A stretch of 64,000 bases of DNA from an uncultured Verrucomicrobia subdivision 3 bacterium (GTDB lineage Bacteria > Verrucomicrobiota > Verrucomicrobiia > Limisphaerales > UBA11358), in the NCBI GenBank assembly GCA_903850425.1, contig CAINLR010000109.1:49478-113477 (forward strand), written 5' to 3'. A model generated the notes under the pieces. That model ran no database searches and was not told the origin of the DNA. It saw only the letters and a program-made list of their open reading frames with translations. How positions within the stretch are numbered: the stretch's first letter is position 1; the number at the start of each line of letters is the position of its first letter. The translations under genes and the position numbers were made by a program. This document shows, piece by piece, positions 53,331 through 62,930 of the stretch.

Positions 53331-53363
53331 ATTGAATCATCGCCCGCAGAGCCAAGTCTAATT

Positions 53364-56300
53364 ATGAGCTTTTTATCGCCGAGTTATTTCAAATCAGCGT
53401 CGCTGTTACTGAAGTTTTCCATCTTAGCAATGCTTTTCTGGGGTGGAAACAATCCAGTCTGGGCCAGCCTGCCACTGGGTTGGAGTGACGCCGAGATCGG
53501 AGCCCCCGCTTTGACCGGCTCGGCTTCCGCCACCAACGGCAACTGGCTGGTGACGGGTGGTGGTTCGGATATTTGGAATGCCGCCGACCAGTTCAACTTT
53601 GCCAGCACTAGTTTTGGCAGTGATGGGAGCATCACGGCCCAAGTCACCAGCCTGCAAAACAGCGATCCGGGTTCGGGCTGGTCCAAGGCGGGCATTATGT
53701 TTCGCAACGACACCACCACGAACGCGGTCAATGTCTGTCTGTTGGCCACCGCCTCGCAGGGAATCAGTTTTCAATGGCGCACTACCAGCGGTGCTCAGAC
53801 TTCGCAGAGCATTGTTGGCGGCATTGCGGCCCCGGTCTGGTTGCAACTCGTCCGGTCGGGCGATAATTTCACCGCCAATTACAGTCTGGACGGGAACAAC
53901 TGGGTGCAAGTCGGCACGCAGCAAGTTTACCTAAACGGCTCGGTCCAAGCCGGACTGGCGGTCACGGCCCACAATAATTCCGCGCTCAATACCGCCACGT
54001 TCACCAATGTCAGCCTCTCCCCGCAGGCCTTTGGGGTCTATCGCCAGTTCTGGACCAATCTCACCACCAGCCTCGGCAACACCTTGGCCGCGTTGACGAA
54101 TACCGCCTATAATTCCTACTGGCCCAATAATCCGACGGCGGCCTACACGCACATCTACACCAACTGCGACACGGAAGTGAACAGCGGGTTGATCAATTAC
54201 GGCCAGAGGTTGCGTGCCTTTGTGGTTCCGCCGACAAATGGTTATTACACATTTGGGATCGCCAGCGACGATGCCTCGCTCTTGCTGTTCAGCACCAATG
54301 AAACCCCGGCCGCAGCCGCCCCGGTTGCCTCGGTTATCAACTGGACCTCCTGGCGCGAATTCTCCAAGGAAGCCAACCAGCAATCCACGCCGATCTATTT
54401 GCAGGGCGGCCAGCGTTATTACATGGAAGCGCTCATGCAGCAGGGCACGGGCGGCGATAATTTGACGGTGCAATGGCAGTTGCCGAACGGGAACATTGAG
54501 CTGCCGCTGGCGACTGCCAGCGCCGCGGGCACGCTGTTGATTCCCTATACTGGCTTGACGAATCTGCCCGGAATTTTTTGGCAGCCAACCAACGCGACCG
54601 CCGTTGAAAATGGCAGCGTCACTTTCGCGCTGCTAGTGACGAATCAAGCCAGCGTCAGCTACCGCTGGCTTTGGAACAACACCAACCTGCCCGGCGCAAA
54701 TGCATCCGTAGTCAGCCTGTCTAACCTTACGCTCGGCTTGAGCGGCACCATCTTGAGTTGCGTCGTTTCCAATGCGGCTGGTTCCGTCACCAGCGCGCCG
54801 GCCCTCTTGACGGTGGCGCCCGACACGAACGCTCCCGTGGTGGTGCGAGTGTATAACCTCGGGTTGACGAACGTAGCGGTGGTGTATTCCAAGCTGGTGG
54901 CGGGGTTGAGCGCGACGAATGTGGGGAACTATGGATTTACGAACGGGCTGGCAGTGAGCGGAGCGGTGTTGGGCGCGGACAATGTGACCGTGATTCTGAC
55001 GACCGGACCAATCGTCGTTGGCTCCAACTATACCATCGTCATCAACAATGTGCGCGACCGGGCGACGACGCCCAACGTGATTGCCCCCAACACCACGCTG
55101 ACTTTCCAAGCGTTGCCGTATGCGCCGCAAGATCTCGGCAATCCAACGGTGGCTTCGACGATGACCCTCGCGGGCAACGGTGTCAATGTGAGCGCCGCTG
55201 GCAGCGACTTCGGCGGCAATTCCGATCAGGGCAGTTTTTCCTATCAACTCTATACGGGCAACTTCGACATTAGCGTGCGACTGGCAGGCTTGGGACTGTC
55301 CGACATTTTTGCCAAGGCGGGTTTGATGGCGCGCGAAAATCTGACGGCGAGCAGCCGGTTTGCGGCGGCGCTCGCGACGCCGGCGATGAACGGGTCGTTC
55401 TTTGAGTGGCGCGATCCCGTGGGCAACGCCGTGGCCAATGGCGCTGCCACTTTTCCGGCGAATTATCCCAACACGTGGGTGCGGTTGCAACGCGTGGGCA
55501 GCACGTTCACGGGTTATGGCAGTTATGACGGCCAGACGTGGACGCAGCTCGGCAGCGCCACGATCGCCATGCCCGCACAGATTTATTTTGGTTTGGCCGT
55601 GAGCAGCCGCAGCGCAAGCGCGGTCACCGTGGCGCAGTTCCGCGATATTTTCAATGTGACCAACGCCGTTGTGGCGACGGTGATCAACTCACACGAGGCG
55701 ATCGGGCCGTCGAGCCGGAAGACGCCAATTGTTTTTTCCGAGATCATGTATAAGCCGGCGGCGCGGACGGACGGAAAGAACCTCGAATTTGTGGAACTGT
55801 ATAATTCCAATCCTTGGTTCCAAGACATTGGCGGTTATCAGATCACCTGCGCGGACATGAGCTACACGTTCCCGGCGGGCACGAAGCTTCCCGGCGGCGG
55901 ATATCTCGTGGTGGCGGCGGTGCCGGCGGATCTGCAAAGCATTTACGGCCTCACTAATGTCATGGGGCCATATACCGGCAGCCTAAAAAAAGTAGAGACG
56001 CTCCAACTGCTGGATGAGCAAGGTTCTGTTCTCCTTACCATTCCCTACTCCAATCTCTATCCCTGGCCCGTGGCGGCCGAGGGCACCGGCCATTCCCTCG
56101 TGCTGGCCAATCCGACTTATGGCGAAGGTGATCCGCGCGCGTGGGCCATCAGCGACAGCCTCGGCGGTTCGCCCGGACAAATGGACGCGTTCACGCCGAG
56201 TCCGCTGCGCAACGTGGTGATCAACGAGTTTCTCGCACACACCGATCCGCCGGATTACGACTATCTGGAACTCTACAACCACAGTGCCAATGCCGTGGAC

Positions 56301-59300
56301 CTCTCCGGCTGCATTTTGACGGATGATCTGGCGACCAATAAGTGCGTGCTGCCGCCAGGCACGATCATTCCGGCGCGCGGCTTCCTGGCCTTTACCGTCA
56401 CCAACCTGAACTTCGCGCTCAACGCGGCGGGCGAAACGCTTTATTTCAAAAACCCTGGCCAGACCCGCATTCTGGATGTGGTGCAATTTGGCGCGCAGCA
56501 GAACGGCGTCGCCACCGGCCGTTGGCCGGACGGCGCGAATGATTTTTACCGGCTGAGCGCCAAGACTCCGGGCGCCGCCAATGCGCCGATCCTACCAGGC
56601 GACGTAGTCATCAACGAACTGATGTATGACCCAATCAGCGGCAACGATGACGACCAATACATAGAACTCTACAACCGGGGAACCAATACGCTCAACCTGG
56701 CTGGCTGGCAGCTTACCTCGGCAGTGACGTTTACTTTTCCCAGCGTCAACCTGGCGCCGAACGGGTATCTGGTCATCGGCCGCAACCAGCTCAACTTGTT
56801 TGCCAAGTATCCCAACCTAAATAGTGGCAACACGGTGGGCGATTTCAGCGGCAAGCTATCGCACAGTGGCGAGTATCTGGCCCTTACGATGCCGGCAGAG
56901 CACAAGACCTTGGATAACACCGGCAACCTGGTGACCAACATCATTAACATCGTGGTGAATGATTTGACTTATGGCGCGGGCGGCCGCTGGGGCCAATGGT
57001 CGGCGGGCGGCGGCAGCAGTCTGGAACTGCGGGACCCTAATAGTAACAATCGCCTCGCCGCCAACTGGGCCGATAGCGATGACACGGCGAAATCCGCCTG
57101 GACCAACATAGAGTTCACCGGCGTGCTGGACAACGGGGCGAACTACGAGTCGGGCATTCTGCACGCGCAGATCGGTCTGTTGGATGCGGGCGAATGTCTG
57201 GTGGACAATGTGGAGGTGAACCTGGGCACCACCAACTATGTGGTCAATCCTACTTTTGAAAGCGGCACCAACGGCTGGTCGTTCCAAGGTTGCCAGACAC
57301 GTTCTACTCTGGAGAATACGGGCTATGCTAGCGGCCATTCGCTACATATCCGCTGCAGCGACCGACTCTGGACCGGCGACAACTCCTGCCAGGTAAACCT
57401 AAACACCAACGGCCTTGCTTCCGGCAAAACGGCCACGCTGCGTTTCAAGGCGCGCTGGCTGCACGGCTGGCCAGAAGCGTTGCTGCGTTTGAACGGAAAT
57501 TGGCTGGAAGCCACGGGTCCGCTGCCCATTCCGAATAACCTCGGCACGCCGGGCCAAGCCAATAGTCAATATGTTCCGAACGCCGGGCCGGCAATTTATA
57601 GTGTCACGCACAGTCCGCCCTTGCCGGCGGCCGGTCAGGCAGTGGTCGTCACGGCGCAAGTGCAGGACCCGAATGGGGTCCAGACACTCACGCTCAATTA
57701 CCGGCTGGATCCCGCTACCACTTACACTTCCGTGCCGATGAAAGACGATGGCACCGGCGGCGATGCATTGGCGAAGGACGGCATTTTTAGCGCCACCATT
57801 CCCGGCCAAACTGCCAACACTTTGGCGGCCTTTTATGTTTCGGCTACGGACAGCAACGCCGTGGTCTCGCGATTCCCGGCGCTGGTGAATGACAATACGC
57901 CGGTGCATGAATGCCTGGTCATGTTCGGCGACGGCAATCCCGGCGGCAGTTTCAGCGTGTATCACCTGTGGATTTCGCAGACGAATGTCACCCGCTGGTC
58001 CAGCTTGTCGGACTTGAGCAATGAGGCGCACGACGGCACCATGGTCTGCGGCAGCCGCGTCATCTACAACCTTCAGGCCCGGTTCGCGGGCAGTCCCTAT
58101 CATCAGGGCTTTGATACACCGACGGGCAATTTGTGCCATTACAAATGGATCTTTAATGACGATGACAAGTTTCTCGGCGCGACCTCGTTCAACAAGATTC
58201 ATCAGCCCGGCAATGGCGCGGGCGATGACGCCAGTCTTCAACGCGAGCAGCTGGCTAATAGCTTTCTGCGGGCGCTCGGCGTGCCGTGGCTCTACCGGCA
58301 CTTTGTGGCGGTGTATGTCAACGGCAACCGGCGCGGCCTGTTGATGGAAGACGCGCAGACGCCCGATGGCGACGTGGTGAAGGAGCACTTTCCAAATGAT
58401 GCCGGCGGCTGGCTCTACAAGATGCAACCATGGTTTGAGTTCGGGCCGTTCCCTTCCGGGAGCGCCATTCCCTTCAACAACAACTCCTGGTGCAACTTGA
58501 TCCCTTACACAACCACCGGCGGCGTGAAGAAGCTGGCGCGCTATCGCTATGACTGGGAGATTCGCCGCACACCGGGTTCGGCCAATGACTTCAGTCCGGT
58601 GTTCTCGCTGGTGGACGCGGCCAGCTCGGTTGCCTCGCCGAATTTTGTGGCGAACATGGAAAACGTGGCGGACATGGAAAACTGGATGCGCGTGTTTGCC
58701 GCCAACCACGCGGCAGGCAACTGGGATTCGTTTGGCGCGCAGAACGCCCAGAACCTCTACGGTTACATGGGCGCGCTGGGCACCAAGTATTCGTTGCTGA
58801 TGTTCGATTTCAACATCGCCATCGGCAACAGCGGCTCGTGGGGGCCGGGCCAAAATCTATTCTCCATCAATGGCCAGGATCAGGGCATGGCGAACATCTA
58901 CAACACGCCGGCCTTTCTGCGCATGTATTGGCGCGCACTGGGGGAACTGGTCAATGGGCCGCTCGATACCGCCAAGAGCGGGCCGCTGATCGAAGCCAAA
59001 TACAGTGCATTCACCGCGAATGGTTTGAGCGCGGAAAATCCGGCGGCCAACATTGAGCCGTGGCTTACCCAAGCCAAGAGCAGTATCGCGTCGCAATTGG
59101 CCGCCGTGAATGCGGCTAGCTTCTCCGTGAACAACACCGTCATCAGCAACAACCTCGCCTATGTCACCGGCACGGCCCCGGTCAACGTCGCCACGGTCTG
59201 GATCAATGGCGCGGAATATCCGTTGACGTGGACGAGCCTGACCACCTGGCTGGTTAAACTGCCGCTCGCGAATGGCACGAATCAGCTCGCCATCACGGGC

Positions 59301-61769
59301 GTGGACCGGAACGGCCAATGGATTGTCGGCGATACCAACAGCGTCGCGGTAGTCTATAATGCTACGAATAGCTCACCCGTGGGCCAGATTGTAATCAATG
59401 AAATTATGTATGCGCCCCTGGCCAGCAACGCGCAATATGTCGAACTTTATAATAACTCGACCAACACCGCCTTTGATTTGTCCGGCTGGCGGTTGCAGGG
59501 TTTGAGCTACACGTTCCCGCATGGTTCCATCCTGGCACCTACTAACTATTTGGTCCTGGCGGCCAACGGTCCCGCTTTCGCCGCCGCCTATGGTGCGACT
59601 AATCCGGTGTTCGACACATTTAGCGGCACTTTATCGCCGGACGGTGAGACGCTCGCGCTGAACACCACGAGCAACCTGCCCGTGACGAAACTTAAATATA
59701 GCAACGCGCTGCCCTGGCCAACGAACGCCAGCGGCACCGGTGCGGCGCTTCAATTGCAAGACCCCCGCCAGGATAACTGGCGGGTGGGCAACTGGACGAC
59801 CGTGCCGACCAACACCCAGGTCGCGCCGCAGTGGCAATACATCACGCTCACGGGCAATGCCACCCAGCCAACTTTGCTCGTCTGCATGCACGGCACCGCC
59901 GGCGATGTTTATGTGGACGACCTGAAGTTGGTGGCTGGCAGCGTGCCAGAGGCCGGTTCGAATCTAATCCAAAACGGAGGATTTGAGACCGCATTGACGG
60001 GCCCTTGGACGCTTTCCACGAACCTGAGCAACTCTGTCATCAGCACCGCCTTCAAGCACTCCGGCAATGCGAGCTTGCATGTGGTCGCTACCAGTCCCGG
60101 GGATACTCTTGCCTTGTCCATTTGGGAAACCACGGCCGCGATCGTGACCAATGGCACTTATACCCTGAGCTATTGGTATCTGCCCAGCACCAATGGCACG
60201 CAACTGCTCCTGCGGCTGGCTGGAAGTTCTCTGGGCAATGGGACGGTTTACAGTTTGAATAATCTTTCGCCGGCGTTGCCCTCGGCGGTCGCTACTCCTG
60301 GTCGCGCCAATTCGGGGTTGACAACCTTGACCGCGTTTCCCTCTTTGTGGATCAACGAAGTGCAGGCCGACAACCTGAATGGCATCACTAATCGGGCCGG
60401 CCAGCACACCCCGTGGCTCGAACTCTATAACCCAAGCACGAATTCATTTTCACTGAATGGACTCTATCTCGCGAACAACTACACCAACTTACTGCAGTGG
60501 GCATTCCCGACCAATGCCACGATCAACCCCGGCCAGTTCAAAGTCATCTTTGCCGATACGCTGACCAACCTTTCAACGACCAACGAACTCCACGCCAGTT
60601 TTGCGTTGCCCAGTCGCACCGGCTCGCTCGCGCTGACCCGGTTGGTCTATACCAATGGTCAGCAACAAGTGCTCGACTATCTGGACTACCAGAATATCAA
60701 CCTGAACGACTCCTACGGCTCCTACCCCGATGGCCAGAGTTTCAGCCGTCAGGAATTTTTCGCGGCCACGCCCGGCTCGGCAAATAACGGCACGGCCACA
60801 CCGCCGCCATCATTCATCGCCTATAGTCAGCCGGGTGGAGTCTATACCCAGAACTTCGATTCGCTACCTAATCCCGGAGCACTATCAGTGAACGCGGATA
60901 ATCCGGTGACCAACAACGGCGTCATTTATTCGCTGGCCAATCCCTACGACTTTGCGTTCCCGGTTACGGCCAGCGGCAGTAGTGGCGGCCTGGGTGTTTC
61001 CGCGCTGGCAGGTTGGTATGGCTCAGCGGTGTCCGGTTCCAAGTTCGGGGCGACTCCTGGCGACCAGACCACGGGTGGCCAGCTTAGTTTCGGGTTGCCG
61101 AACAGTTCCAACCGCGCGCTTGGACTTCTGGCCACCAGTTCCACCAAAGGCACCGCCTTCGCTGCGAGATTGATCAATGCCACCGCCACGACTTTGACCC
61201 GGATGAATCTCCAGGCGACCGGCGAAGTCTGGCGTCAATCCAATCTCGCGAAGACTTTGCAGTTCTATTATTTCATTGATCTGACCGGCACCAATGCCTT
61301 CCCCACCAACGCGACAGCCTTTATTCCCGCACTAAACGTCAACCTGCATACGGTCGCGACCGATGTCGGCGGCGTGGCGGTGGATGGCACTTCGCCGCTG
61401 AATCAGACCAATCTGAGCGTGCTCAACCAGACGATCACTAATTGGCCGCCGGGAGCCGCCTTGTGGCTGGTGTGGCAGATGACTGACTCCACTGGCAAGG
61501 CGCAGGGGTTGGGAATTGATAACTTCAGTTTCTCCGCCAGCGTGCCGGTGCCGGTGCTGCTGGATATTGAGGCGACCGGAACTGACTTGCTCTTGAATTG
61601 GCCGGGAGCCGCTGGACAGAGCTATCAACTCGAATACAAGGATGATCTCGCCGCCCCGGCTTGGACGCCACTGGGCAGTCCGGTGCTCGGCACCGGCGGC
61701 ACGCTGACCAGCACCAATGATTTTGGCGCGTCCTCACAACGATACTTCCGCCTGCGGCTGGTGAATTGA
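53364..61769 (+). CDS. Giant secreted lamin-tail / CotH-kinase multidomain protein
   Basis: 2801 residues from the ATG at 53364 with a signal peptide ending near P-V-W-A-S. Domains in order: a DUF1349-like lectin fold (53.5-54.0 kb); a PA14-like domain (54.05-54.5 kb, F-G-I-A-S-D-D-A-S-L); Ig-like and SbsA-like domains (54.6-55.1 kb); and a second DUF1349-like domain (55.13-55.66 kb). Lamin-tail domains lie near 55.7, 56.2, 56.6, 59.4 and 60.35 kb, each opening with a [FV]-x-I-N/S-E-x-M/L-type strand and L-Y-N. A CotH kinase domain lies at about 57.9-59.1 kb, with L-L-M-E-D-A-Q-T-P-D-G and F-D-F-N-I-A. A final beta region and the FN3-like tail end F-R-L-R. CotH domains are protein kinases in spore coats. 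Surface attachment and export are inferred. Confidence 0.87.
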   Translation: MSFLSPSYFKSASLLLKFSILAMLFWGGNNPVWASLPLGWSDAEIGAPALTGSASATNGNWLVTGGGSDIWNAADQFNFASTSFGSDGSITAQVTSLQNSDPGSGWSKAGIMFRNDTTTNAVNVCLLATASQGISFQWRTTSGAQTSQSIVGGIAAPVWLQLVRSGDNFTANYSLDGNNWVQVGTQQVYLNGSVQAGLAVTAHNNSALNTATFTNVSLSPQAFGVYRQFWTNLTTSLGNTLAALTNTAYNSYWPNNPTAAYTHIYTNCDTEVNSGLINYGQRLRAFVVPPTNGYYTFGIASDDASLLLFSTNETPAAAAPVASVINWTSWREFSKEANQQSTPIYLQGGQRYYMEALMQQGTGGDNLTVQWQLPNGNIELPLATASAAGTLLIPYTGLTNLPGIFWQPTNATAVENGSVTFALLVTNQASVSYRWLWNNTNLPGANASVVSLSNLTLGLSGTILSCVVSNAAGSVTSAPALLTVAPDTNAPVVVRVYNLGLTNVAVVYSKLVAGLSATNVGNYGFTNGLAVSGAVLGADNVTVILTTGPIVVGSNYTIVINNVRDRATTPNVIAPNTTLTFQALPYAPQDLGNPTVASTMTLAGNGVNVSAAGSDFGGNSDQGSFSYQLYTGNFDISVRLAGLGLSDIFAKAGLMARENLTASSRFAAALATPAMNGSFFEWRDPVGNAVANGAATFPANYPNTWVRLQRVGSTFTGYGSYDGQTWTQLGSATIAMPAQIYFGLAVSSRSASAVTVAQFRDIFNVTNAVVATVINSHEAIGPSSRKTPIVFSEIMYKPAARTDGKNLEFVELYNSNPWFQDIGGYQITCADMSYTFPAGTKLPGGGYLVVAAVPADLQSIYGLTNVMGPYTGSLKKVETLQLLDEQGSVLLTIPYSNLYPWPVAAEGTGHSLVLANPTYGEGDPRAWAISDSLGGSPGQMDAFTPSPLRNVVINEFLAHTDPPDYDYLELYNHSANAVDLSGCILTDDLATNKCVLPPGTIIPARGFLAFTVTNLNFALNAAGETLYFKNPGQTRILDVVQFGAQQNGVATGRWPDGANDFYRLSAKTPGAANAPILPGDVVINELMYDPISGNDDDQYIELYNRGTNTLNLAGWQLTSAVTFTFPSVNLAPNGYLVIGRNQLNLFAKYPNLNSGNTVGDFSGKLSHSGEYLALTMPAEHKTLDNTGNLVTNIINIVVNDLTYGAGGRWGQWSAGGGSSLELRDPNSNNRLAANWADSDDTAKSAWTNIEFTGVLDNGANYESGILHAQIGLLDAGECLVDNVEVNLGTTNYVVNPTFESGTNGWSFQGCQTRSTLENTGYASGHSLHIRCSDRLWTGDNSCQVNLNTNGLASGKTATLRFKARWLHGWPEALLRLNGNWLEATGPLPIPNNLGTPGQANSQYVPNAGPAIYSVTHSPPLPAAGQAVVVTAQVQDPNGVQTLTLNYRLDPATTYTSVPMKDDGTGGDALAKDGIFSATIPGQTANTLAAFYVSATDSNAVVSRFPALVNDNTPVHECLVMFGDGNPGGSFSVYHLWISQTNVTRWSSLSDLSNEAHDGTMVCGSRVIYNLQARFAGSPYHQGFDTPTGNLCHYKWIFNDDDKFLGATSFNKIHQPGNGAGDDASLQREQLANSFLRALGVPWLYRHFVAVYVNGNRRGLLMEDAQTPDGDVVKEHFPNDAGGWLYKMQPWFEFGPFPSGSAIPFNNNSWCNLIPYTTTGGVKKLARYRYDWEIRRTPGSANDFSPVFSLVDAASSVASPNFVANMENVADMENWMRVFAANHAAGNWDSFGAQNAQNLYGYMGALGTKYSLLMFDFNIAIGNSGSWGPGQNLFSINGQDQGMANIYNTPAFLRMYWRALGELVNGPLDTAKSGPLIEAKYSAFTANGLSAENPAANIEPWLTQAKSSIASQLAAVNAASFSVNNTVISNNLAYVTGTAPVNVATVWINGAEYPLTWTSLTTWLVKLPLANGTNQLAITGVDRNGQWIVGDTNSVAVVYNATNSSPVGQIVINEIMYAPLASNAQYVELYNNSTNTAFDLSGWRLQGLSYTFPHGSILAPTNYLVLAANGPAFAAAYGATNPVFDTFSGTLSPDGETLALNTTSNLPVTKLKYSNALPWPTNASGTGAALQLQDPRQDNWRVGNWTTVPTNTQVAPQWQYITLTGNATQPTLLVCMHGTAGDVYVDDLKLVAGSVPEAGSNLIQNGGFETALTGPWTLSTNLSNSVISTAFKHSGNASLHVVATSPGDTLALSIWETTAAIVTNGTYTLSYWYLPSTNGTQLLLRLAGSSLGNGTVYSLNNLSPALPSAVATPGRANSGLTTLTAFPSLWINEVQADNLNGITNRAGQHTPWLELYNPSTNSFSLNGLYLANNYTNLLQWAFPTNATINPGQFKVIFADTLTNLSTTNELHASFALPSRTGSLALTRLVYTNGQQQVLDYLDYQNINLNDSYGSYPDGQSFSRQEFFAATPGSANNGTATPPPSFIAYSQPGGVYTQNFDSLPNPGALSVNADNPVTNNGVIYSLANPYDFAFPVTASGSSGGLGVSALAGWYGSAVSGSKFGATPGDQTTGGQLSFGLPNSSNRALGLLATSSTKGTAFAARLINATATTLTRMNLQATGEVWRQSNLAKTLQFYYFIDLTGTNAFPTNATAFIPALNVNLHTVATDVGGVAVDGTSPLNQTNLSVLNQTITNWPPGAALWLVWQMTDSTGKAQGLGIDNFSFSASVPVPVLLDIEATGTDLLLNWPGAAGQSYQLEYKDDLAAPAWTPLGSPVLGTGGTLTSTNDFGASSQRYFRLRLVN

Positions 61770-62119
61770 GCCTCCCAGACCGCATTGATTCCGCAGCCTG
61801 ACTGACATGGCTGAAGCGTGGCACATTGCGCAGCGTCGGCGCTGCAAAGCCCTCAAGGAAGTGTTGCAATATGCGAAGCGGGGTGGTCCCACGTTTGAAA
61901 AATCTCGGGAACGGGCAACCCGCTCCCCAGGCGGATGCCGAACAACTCACGGCCCTTGCCATGTGAATAAACTACACAGAAAGGAACGAAGTTATGCGGT
62001 AGCACGATTGGATGGCGGTGCCCCGAGGCAAAGCGTCGGTTGTCTTGGGCGCGGGCACGATGCCCAGCCGGTGCGCGGCTTCGAGTTTTCCCTTCCGCTT
62101 TTCCCCTCCAAACCGCCTC
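61770..62119. other. Gap after the giant gene
   Basis: About 350 bases between the giant protein gene and the recombinase remnant. Open frames are present on both strands but none has a recognisable feature. No terminator follows the giant gene. This may be debris at the edge of the mobile element. Confidence 0.4.
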
Positions 62120-62657
62120 ATAGCGGAGGCTTTTCCGGCTAAGCCATTTGAATTGCGAACGGATTGGGTCGACACCAAGCTCTCACGGGTTGAAAAGCAA
62201 AAGGAACCGTCCGCCCAATCCGCCGCACGCGTGATTGCCGAAAAGCGCACGGAAATTGAAAGGATAAATTTTCGCCTCCAAAGACTTTTGGATTCGCTTC
62301 TCGACGGGGTCGTTGAACGGGATGAATACGCCGCCGAGAAAATCAAATTGATGAGCCAAAAGAAAACTCTGGAAGATCAGAACCGCGCGCTTTCGGCAGG
62401 CCGATCCACCTGGCTCGAACCATTCACAGAATGGATATTATCCCCTAAAAACGCGTGGGAAAATTGCCGTTTCAGGTTTGCTTCAAGAGAAGCGGGGTCT
62501 CGCCTCGAAAATCTTCGGCTCGAACCTTGTCCTCGAAGGCAACATAGCCCGTGGTTCTAGCGTCAAACCGTGGTCGGCACTCGTCGAAAAATCGTCGTGT
62601 GGTGGAATGGTGCGCGGTAGAGGTTTCGAACCTCTGACCCCTACCGTGTCAAGGTAA
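62120..62657 (+). pseudogene. Serine recombinase C-terminal remnant ending inside tRNA-Val
   Basis: From about 62120 the frame has the coiled C-terminal part of a large serine recombinase: W-V-D-T-K-L, E-R-I-N-F-R-L-Q-R-L-L-D-S-L-L-D-G, R-D-E-Y, K-K-T-L-E-D-Q and W-L-E-P-F-T-E-W-I. Near 62452 one extra base shifts the frame. The third frame continues with G-K-I-A-V-S-G-L-L-Q-E-K-R, then K-I-F-G-S-N-L-V-L-E-G-N and V-K-P-W. This frame runs through the 3' part of tRNA-Val and stops at 62655-62657. The N-terminal catalytic resolvase domain is missing. So the gene is dead, and its 3' end touches the tRNA. Confidence 0.75.
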
Positions 62658-62682
62658 TGCTCTACCACTGAGCTAACCGCGC
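62608..62682 (-). tRNA. tRNA-Val (GAC)
   Basis: On the minus strand the acceptor GCGCGGT pairs with ACCGCGC, followed by A and an encoded CCA. The D arm is GCTC/GAGC, the anticodon stem TTACC/GGTAG (one G-T pair) with loop TTGACAC giving anticodon GAC, and the T arm AGAGG-TTTCGAA-CCTCT. All parts have normal length. The 3' half overlaps the reading frame of the serine recombinase remnant. Confidence 0.96.
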
Positions 62683-62691
62683 ACAACGGAG

Positions 62692-62697
62692 ATTATA
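62692..62697 (-). promoter_or_regulatory. -10 box of the tRNA-Val promoter
   Basis: A perfect TATAAT on the minus strand ends nine bases before the mature tRNA start. A -35 candidate TTGCGC lies 20 bases further up, which is longer than ideal, so only the -10 box is called. Confidence 0.6.
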
Positions 62698-62930
62698 ATA
62701 CCGGTAGCATCCAGTTAGCGCAAGCACAAACCCACCTCGCATTACCCAAGTAAAACAGCCGTTTTAACCAATAAATACGGCTATTTTGTTGGCGGTGACC
62801 GCCTGATGCTCGACCGCAAAAGCAGGTCTCTTTGACATGAAATAATTTGCGGCGATCGGTTTGTTCGCTTGCTTTCACCACGCGTCCGCGGCAGTTTCAA
62901 GCCGCCAAATTGGCAAACAATGGCAAACGA

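Larger units (their letters stand above)
52353..53363. other. Decayed region between the cytochrome and the giant CotH protein genes
   Basis: About 1 kb without an intact gene. It contains an ArsR-like fragment on the plus strand (52541-52690) and a frameshifted sulfatase C-terminus on the minus strand (52929-53330). Longer open frames here overlap each other and look like by-products of high GC. The promoter for the giant gene is expected at the right end. Confidence 0.6.

Noticed and set aside
57399..58853. A 484-residue open frame on the minus strand inside the giant CotH gene
   Set aside because: Antisense to a protein with clear domains; composition and lack of motifs mark it as a shadow.
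61807..62142. A 111-residue open frame after the giant gene
   Set aside because: No recognisable family, no ribosome-binding site, and it overlaps the recombinase remnant region.
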